Source: Palsa-506 sp963836355 (GTDB lineage: Bacteria > Actinomycetota > Actinomycetes > Streptosporangiales > Streptosporangiaceae). From it: 64,000 bases of DNA. A program made the translations under genes and the position numbers. The stretch lies in the NCBI GenBank assembly GCA_963836355.1, contig CAWIJO010000014.1:186001-250000 (forward strand), in the 5' to 3' direction. The notes below the pieces were generated by a model that saw nothing but the letters and a program-made list of their open reading frames with translations, made no database searches and was not told the origin of the DNA. Below are positions 37,499-45,826 of this stretch, piece by piece (position 1 is the first letter of the stretch; each line of letters starts with the position of its first letter).

Positions 37499-37687
37499 AT
37501 GGCGGAGTACTCCTACCTTGTCCTGCACCTGCCGCGCGGAACGCCGAGGGACGTCGCACGGCGAATCCTCACGGATCACGCCGAGTACGGCGACTGGGAA
37601 CTGGCCCGGCTGCGGCTGAATCCAGACGGCAGCAGAAAGGCTACCCTGCGCCGGCAGATCATCAGGCCAGTACGGACGTTGCGCTGA
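37499..37687 (+). CDS. DUF5703-family small protein
   Basis: 62 residues beginning MAEYSYLVLHLPRGTPRDVA and containing DHAEYGDWELARLRL and a basic C-terminus (LRRQIIRPVRTLR). This matches the short conserved actinobacterial DUF5703 family, whose function is unknown. ATG 37499 is preferred, with TGAGG just upstream; ATG 37490 would add three residues. It is divergent from topA. Confidence 0.75.
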   Translation: MAEYSYLVLHLPRGTPRDVARRILTDHAEYGDWELARLRLNPDGSRKATLRRQIIRPVRTLR

Positions 37688-37716
37688 CCGGGCTGGGGCC
37701 GGCCGCGGCGCGATGA

Positions 37717-38148
37717 TCAGTCGCGGCCGCCGCCGGGCAGCGCCGGCCCGGCCATCGCACGGCCCGGCCGCAGCCCGGTCATCCGGCTGGCCAGGCCGGG
37801 CGGCGGCGCGGCGTGCCTGGGCAGCACCCGGCGCACTTCGGCCCGCGGCCGCCCGGTCCTGGCCCAGCGGGGCGGGCTGCGATGCGCGCCTGCCGGCGCG
37901 GCGCGTTCCGGACGGCGCAGCAGCCGCCGCCTGGTGTCGGCCGGCCTCCTGGCTAACCGGGCGCGGCGCGCGGACAGGGCCCGCCAGGGCCGCCGCGGGC
38001 TGGCGATGGCGAGGACGAAAGCCCCGGAAAGCAGCGCGCCCGCGGCGAAGCCGTCCAGCCCGTCGGCCCGGAGCAGGGCGGGCACGCCGGCGGCCAGGCC
38101 AGGCGCCAGCCAGGCCTTGTGCGCTGCCGAGATGGCCAGGATGTTCAT
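37717..38148 (-). CDS. Small membrane protein with Arg/Pro-rich tail
   Basis: 143 residues from ATG 38148, which has GAGGAG 7 nt upstream. The N-terminal 55 residues contain two hydrophobic segments (ISAAHKAWLAPGLAAGVPAL, FAAGALLSGAFVLAIA), and the rest is rich in Arg, Pro and Ala, so probably an unstructured cytosolic tail. The family is not recognised. The strong ribosome site supports it as real. Confidence 0.5.
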   Translation of the reverse strand: MNILAISAAHKAWLAPGLAAGVPALLRADGLDGFAAGALLSGAFVLAIASPRRPWRALSARRARLARRPADTRRRLLRRPERAAPAGAHRSPPRWARTGRPRAEVRRVLPRHAAPPPGLASRMTGLRPGRAMAGPALPGGGRD

Positions 38149-38489
38149 GATCGGCTCCTCGTCATTGCCGTGCTGATGTTTCATTTTTTTTAACGGATAG
38201 TTATCTGGCCAGTGCGCTGCGTACTCGGGTATGGACACGGTGGCCCGCGCGGCGCCATTCGGGCTGGCGTCGCGGCGGAGCCTCGTGCGGGCGGGGGTCA
38301 GGCGGCTTTCTGGTTCCCTGGGCCAGCGCCGGGCGGCACTGGCCGAAGGTTCGCAAGAGCGACCATCGTACAGTGCGTAATAATATCACTACTCATTGTA
38401 TGCAAGCGGCATTATGCCGACCTGTCGCGTGTCGGCGCCACGGCCGCCATCTGCATCCGCCCGCGGTGGCGCTGACCTGCTGCGGAGCG

Positions 38490-39812
38490 TCAGCAGTTGT
38501 CGAGGAACCGGTCAAGCACGCGGACGCCGAAGCGCAGTGCCTCGACCGGTACTCGCTCGTCGATGCCGTGAAACATGCCGGAGAAGTCCAGCTCGGCCGG
38601 CAGCCGCAGGGGGGTGAATCCGAAGCACCGGATGCCAAGTCGGCTGAAGGACTTCGCGTCCGTGCCGCCGGACAGGCAGTAGGGCACGATCCGGGCATCG
38701 CCGTCCTCGGCCAGCAGCGCCGCGGCCATGGCCGCGGTCAGATCGCCGTCGAACGTCGTCTCAAGCCCGGCACTGTGATGGAGGAACTCGCGCCGGACGC
38801 CGGCCCCGAGCAGCCCGTCGATCTCGGCGAAGAACTCCTCCTCGTGACCTGGCAGGAACCGGCCGTCCAGGTCAGCGGACGCGGTCTGCGGGACGACGTT
38901 CACCTTGTAGCCCGCCGACAGCACGGTTGGGTTGACGGTGTTGGTCAGCGTGGCGCCGACCATCCGGGCGATCGGGCCGAGCTTGGCGAGAACCTCGTCG
39001 GCCGCGTCCGGGGTGAACTCGATGCCGAGCGCCGCGGCGGCCTCGGCGAGGAACGCGGTGACTGACGGGGTCAGCCGGACCGGCCAGGCATGACGGCCGA
39101 TCCTGGCGACGGTCTCGGCAACCTCGGTAACCGCGTTGTCGGGCTGCAGCATCGACCCGTGCCCGGCGGTGCCGCGGGCGGTCAGCCGCATCCAGGCCAT
39201 GCCCTTCTCCGCGGTCTGGATCGGGTAGATGCGGCGCCCGCCGATGGTGGCACTGAAGCCGCCTACCTCGCCGATCGCCTCGGTGACTCCCTCGAAGAGA
39301 TCCGGGTGGTTGTCCACCAGCCAGCTCGCGCCGAAAGTACCGCCCGCTTCCTCGTCGGCGGGGAACACGAGCAGCACGTCACGCGGCGGGCGGCGGCCTT
39401 CGCGCAGGCGCTGCCGCACGACCGCGAGGAGCATCGCGTCCATGTCCTTCATGTCCACCGCGCCGCGGCCCCAGACGCAGCCGTCCCGAACCTCACCGGA
39501 AAACGGGTGCACCTGCCAGTCGGCGGCGTCGGCCGGCACCACGTCGAGGTGCCCGTGGATGAGCAGGGCGGGCCTGGCCGGGTCCGTGCCGCTGATCCTG
39601 GCCACCAGGCTGGCCCGGCCAGGGTGGGATTCCAGCAGCACGGAATCGAGGCCGACCTCGGCGAGCAGGGCGGCGACGCGCTCGGCGGCGTGCCGCTCGC
39701 CCGGGCCGGAGTGATCGCCGCGGTTGGTGGTGTCGATCCTGATCAGATCGCTGCACAGGGCGGCGACCTCATCCTGCGCGGTGGCCTCGCCGGAGGCGGG
39801 AGAGTTGATCAC
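38490..39812 (-). CDS. M20 family metallopeptidase
   Basis: 440-residue zinc aminoacylase/carboxypeptidase-like hydrolase. Zinc ligands are visible: LLIHGHLDVVPAD (His, Asp), WGRGAVDMKDMDAMLL (bridging Asp), FPADEEAGGTFGASWLV (Glu-Glu) and a late His in LSGGTDAKSFSRLGIRCFGF region. A dimerisation domain (GHGSMLQPDNAVTEVAETV) interrupts the catalytic domain. The start DEVAALCSDLIRIDTTNRGD then HSGPGERHAAE is typical of the M20 group in actinobacteria. No signal peptide. Its physiological substrate is not predictable. Confidence 0.9.
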   Translation of the reverse strand: MINSPASGEATAQDEVAALCSDLIRIDTTNRGDHSGPGERHAAERVAALLAEVGLDSVLLESHPGRASLVARISGTDPARPALLIHGHLDVVPADAADWQVHPFSGEVRDGCVWGRGAVDMKDMDAMLLAVVRQRLREGRRPPRDVLLVFPADEEAGGTFGASWLVDNHPDLFEGVTEAIGEVGGFSATIGGRRIYPIQTAEKGMAWMRLTARGTAGHGSMLQPDNAVTEVAETVARIGRHAWPVRLTPSVTAFLAEAAAALGIEFTPDAADEVLAKLGPIARMVGATLTNTVNPTVLSAGYKVNVVPQTASADLDGRFLPGHEEEFFAEIDGLLGAGVRREFLHHSAGLETTFDGDLTAAMAAALLAEDGDARIVPYCLSGGTDAKSFSRLGIRCFGFTPLRLPAELDFSGMFHGIDERVPVEALRFGVRVLDRFLDNC

Positions 39813-39944
39813 CTGGCCATGGTCGCATCCGTCTCACGCCCGCCCGCGCCTGGGGACACGCATTCGCCATCGCCCGGACCGGCCAGATTTGCTATCGTAA
39901 TGCGGCCAGCCAGCATCCAAGCGGCTCAGTCGCGGGCTGGCTAC

Positions 39945-40029
39945 GTCCGGGTGGCGGAATAGGCAGACGCGCTAGCTTGAGGTGCTAGTGCCCCAAAAGG
40001 GCATGGGGGTTCAAGTCCCCCCTCGGACA
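39945..40029 (+). tRNA. tRNA-Leu(GAG)
   Basis: An 85-nt cloverleaf with a long variable arm. Acceptor GTCCGGG pairs with CTCGGAC (one G-T), the anticodon stem CTAGC/GCTAG encloses TTGAGGT (anticodon GAG), the variable arm is TGCCCCAAAAGGGCA, and the T-arm is GGGGTTCAAGTCCCC. An integrase gene ends 82 bp downstream, so the 3' end is the likely attachment site of the adjoining element. Confidence 0.96.
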
Positions 40030-40110
40030 CAACGTCTCCGCAGGTGAGAGCGCCGGGATCGGGGCGCAGCGCGGCCGTGACACTGCTCCTGACACTTGAG
40101 GCCCTGCTGG

Positions 40111-41168
40111 TCATGCTCCGGCCGCCTTGACCAGGCCCGCGAACAGGTCCGCTGCCTCACGCTGGTTACCGGGCATGACGTGCGCATATATCGTCAGCGT
40201 GACCATCGGCGAGGCGTGCCCGAGCCGCTGCGAGACGACGTGCACCGGGACCCCGGCCAGGAAACTGGTAGGGAGCGGTTTACCGGCCGTGTCGAATACC
40301 TCAAGTCGAGGAGCGGCGAGATGGGGACTCTCGTCCTCCTTGGTGCGTCTTTGCCGTTGCCGCAGATGCATCAACGCGTCATGCGGCGTTACAAAAGCTG
40401 ATGCAACATCGTGCCGTCTGCCGCAACCCAGTCCTCACACGACCATGTTGACCTGCGGTTTCTCGCCAAGCACTGCACACGGCAGTCGGCAAGCACGGTT
40501 CCGGTTCCCTTACGGCGCCGTCCTCACGCTTTCCGGGGAGTGATGCATCTGATGCAACTCCGCGCCCTTGCAGGATCGTCGCGTGAGTATGCCGAAGATC
40601 ATGAAGCCTGATCTTCGGCATCGCGTCCTCGCCGAGCGCCTCGCGGCAGCGGGCCACGTCCCGGGCGAACTGGCGGGAGACATGCTCGGGGTTGCGGTGC
40701 CTGCCCTCGATGTCGCCGAACGCCAGCGCGCCGTCCCGGGCCAGCTGCAGCGCCATCGAGCCGCGCGCCTTGCGGTGAGCACGCCAGATGGCCACGGTTG
40801 CGTGGTCGACGTCGACCACGCGCGGCTTGCTGCTCTTGGTGTCGCCCTCGATCGTCTCGGCGCCCTCGCCCGCGACGCGCACCAGCCCGGCCGACCGGCG
40901 CACCCGCGCGGCGCCCGTTTCCATGTCCAGGTCGCGCCAGCGCGCGGCCAGCCATTCGCCGCGGCGCTCGCCCGTCATGGCGAGCGAGTGCCAGAGCGGG
41001 TAGTTGTGGCTGTGCTCGCTGGCCCAGGCCAGGAACGCGGCCAGCTGCGCCGCGGTCCAGCACGTCATCTCCGGCGCCTTGGCCTCCTGCGCGGTCGGCG
41101 GCGTGGCCGCGTCGGCTGGGTTGCGCAGCAGCAGGCTGTCCCTGACGGCCTGGGCGACGGCGAGCTGG
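40111..41168 (-). pseudogene. Tyrosine recombinase (integrase), split and 5'-truncated
   Basis: Catalytic pieces of a phage-type integrase lie on the minus strand. The frame from about 41168 gives RQLAVAQAVRDSLLLRNPAD, TCWTAAQLAAFLAWASE, the first Arg in TGERRGEWLAARW and the box HDLRHTHATILQGRG near 40575. The expected next segment appears only at about 40257-40111 (LAGVPVHVVSQRLGHAS, with the nucleophile Tyr in LTIYAHVMPG). Roughly 315 bp of unrelated sequence with stops separate them. The N-terminal SAM-like domain is missing at the 41.17-kb junction. All catalytic residues survive but in pieces, so it is non-functional. Confidence 0.85.
40364..40550. repeat. 187-bp segment bounded by 10-bp inverted repeats
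   Basis: AGATGCATCA at 40364-40373 and its exact complement TGATGCATCT at 40541-40550 flank most of the sequence that interrupts the integrase. CTGATGCAAC also occurs directly repeated at 40398 and 40549. It has no coding capacity. It could be a MITE-like insertion; no target duplication was identified. Confidence 0.45.
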
Positions 41169-41176
41169 CGCGGCCT

Positions 41177-41998
41177 GTGACCCTCCCCGCTGACCTGCCG
41201 GCCATCAAGACGGTCATCGAGGACAACGACATCAAGCTGGTCATCATCGACGTGCTCATGGCCTACCTGGCCGGCGATGTCAATGCCCACCGGGACCAGG
41301 ACATCCGCCGCGCGCTTCATGTCCTCTCCGCCCTGGCCGAGGGCTCCGGCTGCTGCGTCATCGTCCTGCGCCACCTCAACAAGTCAGGCGGTGCCAACGC
41401 GATGTACCGCGGCGGCGGCAGCATCGGCATCATCGGCGCTGCCCGCGCCGGGTTCATGTGCGGCGCCGCCCCCGACGATGAAGCCGGCCAGCGGCGGGTG
41501 TTCGCGAACATCAAGATGAACATCGCCGCCGAGCCGCAGTCCCTCGCCTACCGCCTGGCCGTCGACGGCCAGGACGAAGTCGCCAGGGTGGAGTGGGAAG
41601 GCGTCAGCGAGCACCGCGCCCGCGACCTGCTGGCCGAGCCCGAGGGCGATGACGACCGCAGCGAGCGGAACGAAGCCGCCTCATGGCTCACCAGCTACCT
41701 GACCGACTGCGGAGGCGAGGCAAAGTCGGTGGACGTGAAGAAGGCGGCGCACGGTGCCGGATTCGCCGAGAGGACTCTCGACCGGGCCCGCAAGCGCGCA
41801 GGAGTGACGACCGAACGCAATGGCTTCGGGAAGGGCGCGGTTTACCTCTGGCGCCTCGACCCGTCATGTACGCGACATGCTCGCCATGCTCGCCAGCTCT
41901 CAGACGGTGGCGCACAAGGCGAGCATGTGGCGAGCATGGCCACCGCCATTGACGGCGCAGAGGCCAGGCCAGTAACCGCCATCGGCGCCGGCGCCTGA
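41177..41998 (+). pseudogene. RepA-like AAA ATPase (replication helicase), 5'-truncated
   Basis: The frame gives LPADLPAIKTVIEDNDIKLV then IIDVLMAYLAG, a Walker B region of RecA-fold RepA-type helicases, then VLRHLNKSGGANAMYRGGGS and IGAARAGFMCG, and a C-terminal winged-helix-like part (AASWLTSYLTDCGGEAKSVD). The Walker A half is missing: upstream of 41177 the sequence is the antisense of the integrase. Such ATPases are replication modules of actinomycete integrative elements, often together with a primase-polymerase domain. GTG 41177 could still drive expression of the fragment. Confidence 0.78.
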
Positions 41999-42077
41999 CC
42001 AGCGCCTCACGGAGACCCCTGCCAGCTACCCAGCCAGCGGAGGGTCTCTGCCGTCATCGGCCGCATCGCGGCGGTGA

Positions 42078-42317
42078 TCAGCCCGGCTGGTCTGCCACGA
42101 AGGTCCCATGCCCGCTGACCCCAAACACGAGGCCCTCGGCCTTCAGGATGCGAATGGCCTTGTTCACGGTCGCGCTGGCCAGCTCGTACTTCTCCGCCAG
42201 CTTCACGATGCTCGGCAGCTGCGAGCCGGGCGGCAGCTCCCCGGACTCAATCTGAGCGCGGATGATCGCCGCGAGCTGCCTGCTCGGCGGCTCGGGTACA
42301 CCGCGCTGCACCACCAT
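42078..42317 (-). CDS. Short GntR-family regulator
   Basis: 79 residues consisting almost only of the GntR winged helix: PSRQLAAIIRAQIESGELPP then GSQLPSIVKLAEKYELASAT, and VNKAIRILKAEGLVFGVSGH. There is no effector domain. Short GntR proteins of this kind are typical repressors carried by actinomycete integrative elements, where they control transfer and excision genes. Start GTG/ATG region at 42317. Confidence 0.82.
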   Translation of the reverse strand: MVVQRGVPEPPSRQLAAIIRAQIESGELPPGSQLPSIVKLAEKYELASATVNKAIRILKAEGLVFGVSGHGTFVADQPG

Positions 42318-42404
42318 GCAGCAAGGTTATGGTTTCCTTACCTATCAAGATCAAGAGACACGGACCTGTAGCGCGGTGTAGTCGGGTGGGATTTGATCGG
42401 GTTC

Positions 42405-42626
42405 ATGACCGGCACCGCAGAGCCCTCGCCCGAGTGGGGCCTGAACATCGGCGGATTCATCAAGGCGCACCCCGGCCACGTCATCCGCGGCGGGTTAGAA
42501 GGCTTCGGGTGGACCGCGCAAGCCAAGGATGAGCGCGGCCGACCCAGGGGCGTGATACTGGCCGATCTCAGCCTTGACGCACTGGCCGCGAAGATCCGGG
42601 CAGCCCGGGACCGCAGCACCCGGTAG
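42405..42626 (+). CDS. Unknown 73-residue protein of the island
   Basis: Starts MTGTAEPSPEWGLNIGGFIK and ends LDALAAKIRAARDRSTR, with a middle part AHPGHVIRGGLEGFGWTAQA. It is soluble and not recognised. It is divergent from the GntR gene, so a shared operator in the 88-bp gap is possible. An upstream ATG at 42393 is also in frame. Confidence 0.5.
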   Translation: MTGTAEPSPEWGLNIGGFIKAHPGHVIRGGLEGFGWTAQAKDERGRPRGVILADLSLDALAAKIRAARDRSTR

Positions 42627-42669
42627 CCAGCGGAACACTCCGGCTGCCGGCGCCTATAGCGCCAACCCC

Positions 42670-43158
42670 ATGACGCGCGGGCACGCGCGCGTAGGACCAT
42701 GGAACGTGCCACGTCTCCGTAAGGGCCGCGAGGGCTGCGGCGCCACCTGCCGCGACGGCCACCCCTGCCAGGCCCCGGCCGTCCCCGAGGCGCTCGTGTG
42801 CCTTAAGCACGGCGGTTCCGCGCCGCAGGTCGCGATCAAGGCACGGCACCGGCAGCTCGCGTATTTCGTCGCGCTGCATGACTGGCTGGACGCTCGCGGG
42901 ACAGACCAAGAAGATAACGCGCTGACCAGGCACGGCAATGCCCTGTCGGCACTGCGGGCTTACGAGGGCAAGCTGGAGCACCTGCGCGAGCTGCAGGCCG
43001 AGGCTCGCCGACGCAAGGCGGAGGGCAGCTATGTCCGGTCGGCCGAGCTGCCGCCGGTCGTGCGCCTGGCGAAGCTGGAGCGCCGCGCCGCCGAGCTGGC
43101 CCGCTGGAAACCTCGCCCTGGCGACCCGTGGCCGACAGGGCGCCCGGCCGGGCTGTGA
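42670..43158 (+). CDS. HGG-motif Cys/His protein, long form
   Basis: 162 residues. The N-terminal module reads GCGATCRDGHPCQAPAVPEA then LVCLKHGGSAPQVAIKAR: two Cys, a third Cys and an HGG box that look like a small zinc site, followed by a helical Arg/Glu-rich body (RAYEGKLEHLRELQAEARRR). Similar HGG boxes occur in phage/plasmid small proteins of actinobacteria, some annotated near terminases. The function is unknown. Start ATG 42670; GTG 42706 is possible. A paralogous module follows at 43245. Confidence 0.6.
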   Translation: MTRGHARVGPWNVPRLRKGREGCGATCRDGHPCQAPAVPEALVCLKHGGSAPQVAIKARHRQLAYFVALHDWLDARGTDQEDNALTRHGNALSALRAYEGKLEHLRELQAEARRRKAEGSYVRSAELPPVVRLAKLERRAAELARWKPRPGDPWPTGRPAGL

Positions 43159-43244
43159 CCGCCCGCAGCCTGGCGGACCGGTGCGAGGGGCGAACCTCAT
43201 GGACGCGCCCCCATTCGCGCGCGAGACACTGCGATTATCGGCCC

Positions 43245-43412
43245 ATGGCCAAGACACGGCAGGCGCTCCGGTGCCGGGCGCACAACCGGCGGGGCCTACC
43301 CTGCGGCAACTTCGCCACGCTCGGCGCCGAGGTCTGCCGGATCCACGGGGGCGGAGCGCCGCAGGTACGCCAGGCCGCCCGGCTCGCCCTGGCGAACGAC
43401 GCCGCCGCGTGA
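43245..43412 (+). CDS. HGG-motif Cys/His mini-protein
   Basis: 55 residues: MAKTRQALRCRAHNRRGLPC then GNFATLGAEVCRIHGGGAPQ VRQAAR. It shares the C-x-A-x4-G-x-PC ... VC-x2-HGG-APQV signature with the gene just upstream but lacks the helical body, so it is a stand-alone copy of the module. ATG 43245 begins the homology; the frame is open upstream without conservation. Confidence 0.55.
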   Translation: MAKTRQALRCRAHNRRGLPCGNFATLGAEVCRIHGGGAPQVRQAARLALANDAAA

Positions 43413-43424
43413 CTGCTCGGGTCG

Positions 43425-43607
43425 ATGCGCTACCGCGGCGGGCGCCTGGTGATGGACGGCAGGATCGGACCGCTACGCGCGGACGGCTATGGCTACCTGC
43501 CGCCGAACCGCAGGGAGCGGGAGCGCGCCGCGACTGCTCGGGTGTCAGTTATGGCGGGAGGGCTCATAAGTGGCGAACCGCGGGGGACGCAGGTCCGCGG
43601 CGCTTGA
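43425..43607 (+). CDS. Doubtful 60-residue ORF
   Basis: MRYRGGRLVMDGRIGPLRAD then GYGYLPPNRRERERA is plausible as the start of a small basic protein, but the last third overlaps the next gene. It has no recognised family or clear ribosome site. It may be the eroded start of a longer protein. Confidence 0.25.
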   Translation: MRYRGGRLVMDGRIGPLRADGYGYLPPNRRERERAATARVSVMAGGLISGEPRGTQVRGA

Positions 43608-43974
43608 CGCCAGCCCGGTCACTGACCCGCTCGCCGCCCTGGCTGGCCTCGCTGGCCAAGTGCTCGCCTGGCGGGACGAGATGGCCAGCCAGGTGAACGC
43701 GCTCACGTCGCTGCGGTACGAGGCCGAGAACGGGGAGCAACGCCGCGCAGAGGTCGCCCTCTGGGAGCGGGCCCCCGACCGCGCCGAGCGAGTCCTCGTC
43801 GCGATGGTCAGGCTGAACATTGACGAGCGCCAGGTCGCGGTCACCGAGGCGCAGGCGGACATGATCGAGCGGGCCGTCTCGGCAGCGCTGGCGGACGCGG
43901 GCCTCGACCTGGAGGCGCAGGACCGTGCCCGGCGGGTCGTCGGCCGGCATCTGCGCGCCGTCCCAGATGAGTGA
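43570..43974 (+). CDS. Helical protein of unknown function in the island
   Basis: 134 residues from GTG 43570 (GGGAGG about 12 nt upstream). After a short basic start it is almost wholly alpha-helical with coiled-coil character: LAALAGLAGQVLAWRDEMAS, ENGEQRRAEVALWERAPDRA, AQADMIERAVSAALADAG, and a basic end RRVVGRHLRAVPDE. It resembles small uncharacterised proteins of actinomycete phages and integrative elements. No function is assigned. Confidence 0.55.
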   Translation: MANRGGRRSAALDASPVTDPLAALAGLAGQVLAWRDEMASQVNALTSLRYEAENGEQRRAEVALWERAPDRAERVLVAMVRLNIDERQVAVTEAQADMIERAVSAALADAGLDLEAQDRARRVVGRHLRAVPDE

Positions 43975-44006
43975 CGCGCCGCTGGAGCACCCATAAAACC
44001 GCGTGC

Positions 44007-44256
44007 ATGGCAGATTCAGCAGTTACCCTGATCACAGTCTCACAGCCAGGGTTCAAGGCACCGACACCCGGTAACCTGACCGCGCTTGGAACGCCTTCCT
44101 TGCCGACCAGCTAGTTGAGGCACAGGCGCTGGCTGCCAATGACTTCCGGCCTTCTATGCGCACGGTAGTGCTACCTACGCATCATCCGAGGCCTTCTACA
44201 ACGCCGCAGTCAACGATGGCGTCAACCCGGAGTGGCTGCCCTGGCCTGGTGGCTGA
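44007..44256 (+). pseudogene. Small protein remnant with two frameshifts
   Basis: Three frames taken in order read like one protein: MADSAVTLITVSQPGFKAPT PGNLT from ATG 44007, then AWNAFLADQLVEAQALAAND F, then FYAHGSATYASSEAFYNAAV NDGVNPEWLPWPGG and a stop at 44254. Each piece ends at a shift, so the gene is broken at about 44090 and 44150. The family is not recognised. Confidence 0.5.
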
Positions 44257-44334
44257 CAGTTGGCTCTGACTTCGGAACGATCGCTGGGAGGTCGGGGGAA
44301 CGGTTAGATCAATCCATTCAACGCAGGGGGGAAC

Positions 44335-44790
44335 ATGAGCGGCAAGACCTGGTTCTTTGTCTTCATTCCGGTAGGTGCCATCGTTGCAGCGATCAGCGCG
44401 GTGTCGGGTGCATCGTCCGGACAGCAGTCCAGCACGCCGGACTTCTCGGCTCCGGTCGCAAGTGCACCGGCTACGGCACAACACGCACCGGCCCGGCAGA
44501 CAGTCACCTACAAGGTCACCGGCTCAAAGGGGGTCTGGCTGGTTTCCTACGGCCCGGCTCGCTCTGAATTCAAGGGTCACTCACCCATGACCATCACCCG
44601 CAGGCTGAGTAACCCGTTTGATTACTCGATACAGGCGAGCACCGGCATCTCCGGCGGGCACGTCACCGTGTCGATCCTGGTTGACGGCAAGCTTATCGCT
44701 CGCTCGCACGCTACCGGCCCGGCAAGTCTGGCTCACGTCATGATCATTAAAAATGCAGACGGCCAGCGGATCAACGGGCTGTCGTCATGA
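44335..44790 (+). CDS. MmpS-like membrane-anchored protein
   Basis: 151 residues from ATG 44335 with GGGGGG upstream. An N-terminal hydrophobic helix (WFFVFIPVGAIVAAISAVSG) is followed by a Ser/Pro/Ala linker and an MmpS-type beta domain: TVTYKVTGSKGVWLVSYGP, then PFDYSIQASTGISGGHVTVS ILVDGKLIARSHATG. In mycobacteria MmpS proteins assist MmpL transporters; no MmpL is nearby. The stop overlaps the next start (ATGA at 44787), the first of a run of overlapping genes. Confidence 0.65.
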   Translation: MSGKTWFFVFIPVGAIVAAISAVSGASSGQQSSTPDFSAPVASAPATAQHAPARQTVTYKVTGSKGVWLVSYGPARSEFKGHSPMTITRRLSNPFDYSIQASTGISGGHVTVSILVDGKLIARSHATGPASLAHVMIIKNADGQRINGLSS

Positions 44791-45200
44791 ACGCCAGAAT
44801 CATCGTGACTGCGTCGATTGCCGCAGTGCTCATGCTGGGCGCCGCAGCTTGCGGGGGATCAGCACCGGCAGCAGCCAAGCCTGGCCTGCAGAACGTGCGC
44901 ATATTGGAGCAGGTCATCAGTCGCCATGACGTGAAGGCTGATGCTAGCTACGGCGACTCATTCACCAGCAAGGTCAAATGCGTGCCAACCGTGCCGAATA
45001 CATTCGCCTGCAGCATCCACGACGTGCTGAAGGTGGATAACAAGACCGGTGGCTGGACCGACCACCTGACCATCCACGTCACACCAGATGGCAGGAGCTG
45101 GTTCAGCAGCCCGCGTAAAGACGTGGGTCAGCACGCCACCGATCTCGGCTGGCAGCTCCTGGTCGGCAATCTGATTAACCAGCAGGGAGGATCATCATGA
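44787..45200 (+). CDS. Putative lipoprotein
   Basis: 137 residues with a lipoprotein signal peptide: ARIIVTASIAAVLMLGAAAC GG, where LGAAAC is the lipobox. The mature part (LEQVISRHDVKADASYGDSF, VKCVPTVPNTFACSIHDV, WTDHLTIHVTPDGRSWFSSP) has two further Cys and looks like the small DUF4333-type extracellular domains, but I cannot confirm the family. It overlaps both neighbours by ATGA, indicating one translationally coupled operon. Confidence 0.62.
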   Translation: MNARIIVTASIAAVLMLGAAACGGSAPAAAKPGLQNVRILEQVISRHDVKADASYGDSFTSKVKCVPTVPNTFACSIHDVLKVDNKTGGWTDHLTIHVTPDGRSWFSSPRKDVGQHATDLGWQLLVGNLINQQGGSS

Positions 45201-45466
45201 GCCGCGCCACCAGAAAGGCCGACCGGGAACTGATCCGCGAAGCGAAGAACCCGCCATACTTCTCCGATGAGTGCGACAACGGCAAGTGCGCCGAGTGCAG
45301 CGGCAGTCAGTTCAAGACTCCCCGGCATGTGCCCGGCACCGCGCCGAGTGTCATTGGCTGGATTATCTATCTGCCTTTGGCGCTGATCAGGGCGGTATTC
45401 CAGCGGTCGGCCGTACGGCGGTACACCGAATGTGTCACCTGCGGCGCCACCTACCGGGTTGGGTGA
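45197..45466 (+). CDS. Membrane protein with two Cys pairs
   Basis: 89 residues. CDNGKCAECSG at the N-terminal side and CVTCGATYRVG at the C-terminus could form one zinc ribbon split by a membrane hairpin (SVIGWIIYLPLALIRAVFQ). It is the third gene of the ATGA-coupled set. The family is unknown; a small membrane sensor or assembly factor is only a guess. Confidence 0.55.
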   Translation: MSRATRKADRELIREAKNPPYFSDECDNGKCAECSGSQFKTPRHVPGTAPSVIGWIIYLPLALIRAVFQRSAVRRYTECVTCGATYRVG

Positions 45467-45777
45467 ATGACACTGTTCGGGTTGCCCTCGGTGGAGTCGC
45501 TGACCACCGGGGGCTGTTTACTGGCCGGACTGCTGCCCTCGTTGCTCATGCGCGTAACGGTAGATGCCCCCTCACCTGGCCGGAACAATCCGACTACTGG
45601 GTAACCAGTCTCGGGCAAGAGGGATATGACCAGGTTGCCCTGATTGTTTTCACCGGGCCCTACACGGCCCCCAGATGGCCCAGGATGGTGTGGGGCTGGA
45701 CAAGTGGGGTGGGGTGGGTGCCGGAGAACACGGCTCAGGGACTCTGTGCAAGGCTGTGGACCCCGCGGGTGGCATAA
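45463..45777 (+). CDS. Possible fourth gene of the coupled set
   Basis: GTG 45463 overlaps the previous TGA as GTGA, the same arrangement as its neighbours, and opens 104 codons (VNDTVRVALGGVADHRGLFT ... SDYWVTSLGQEGYDQVALIV then FTGPYTAPRWPRMVW). The aromatic-rich end looks protein-like, but nothing is recognised and no ribosome site is visible. Confidence 0.35.
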   Translation: MNDTVRVALGGVADHRGLFTGRTAALVAHARNGRCPLTWPEQSDYWVTSLGQEGYDQVALIVFTGPYTAPRWPRMVWGWTSGVGWVPENTAQGLCARLWTPRVA

Positions 45778-45826
45778 AATCCAGGTGCCATAGCTTATAC
45801 CTACGCGGGATATCGATAAAAGACTA

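Noticed and set aside
40568..41176. N-terminal extension of the RepA-like ATPase frame upstream of 41177
   Set aside because: The frame is open by chance on the antisense of the integrase, and its translation lacks the Walker A half expected there.
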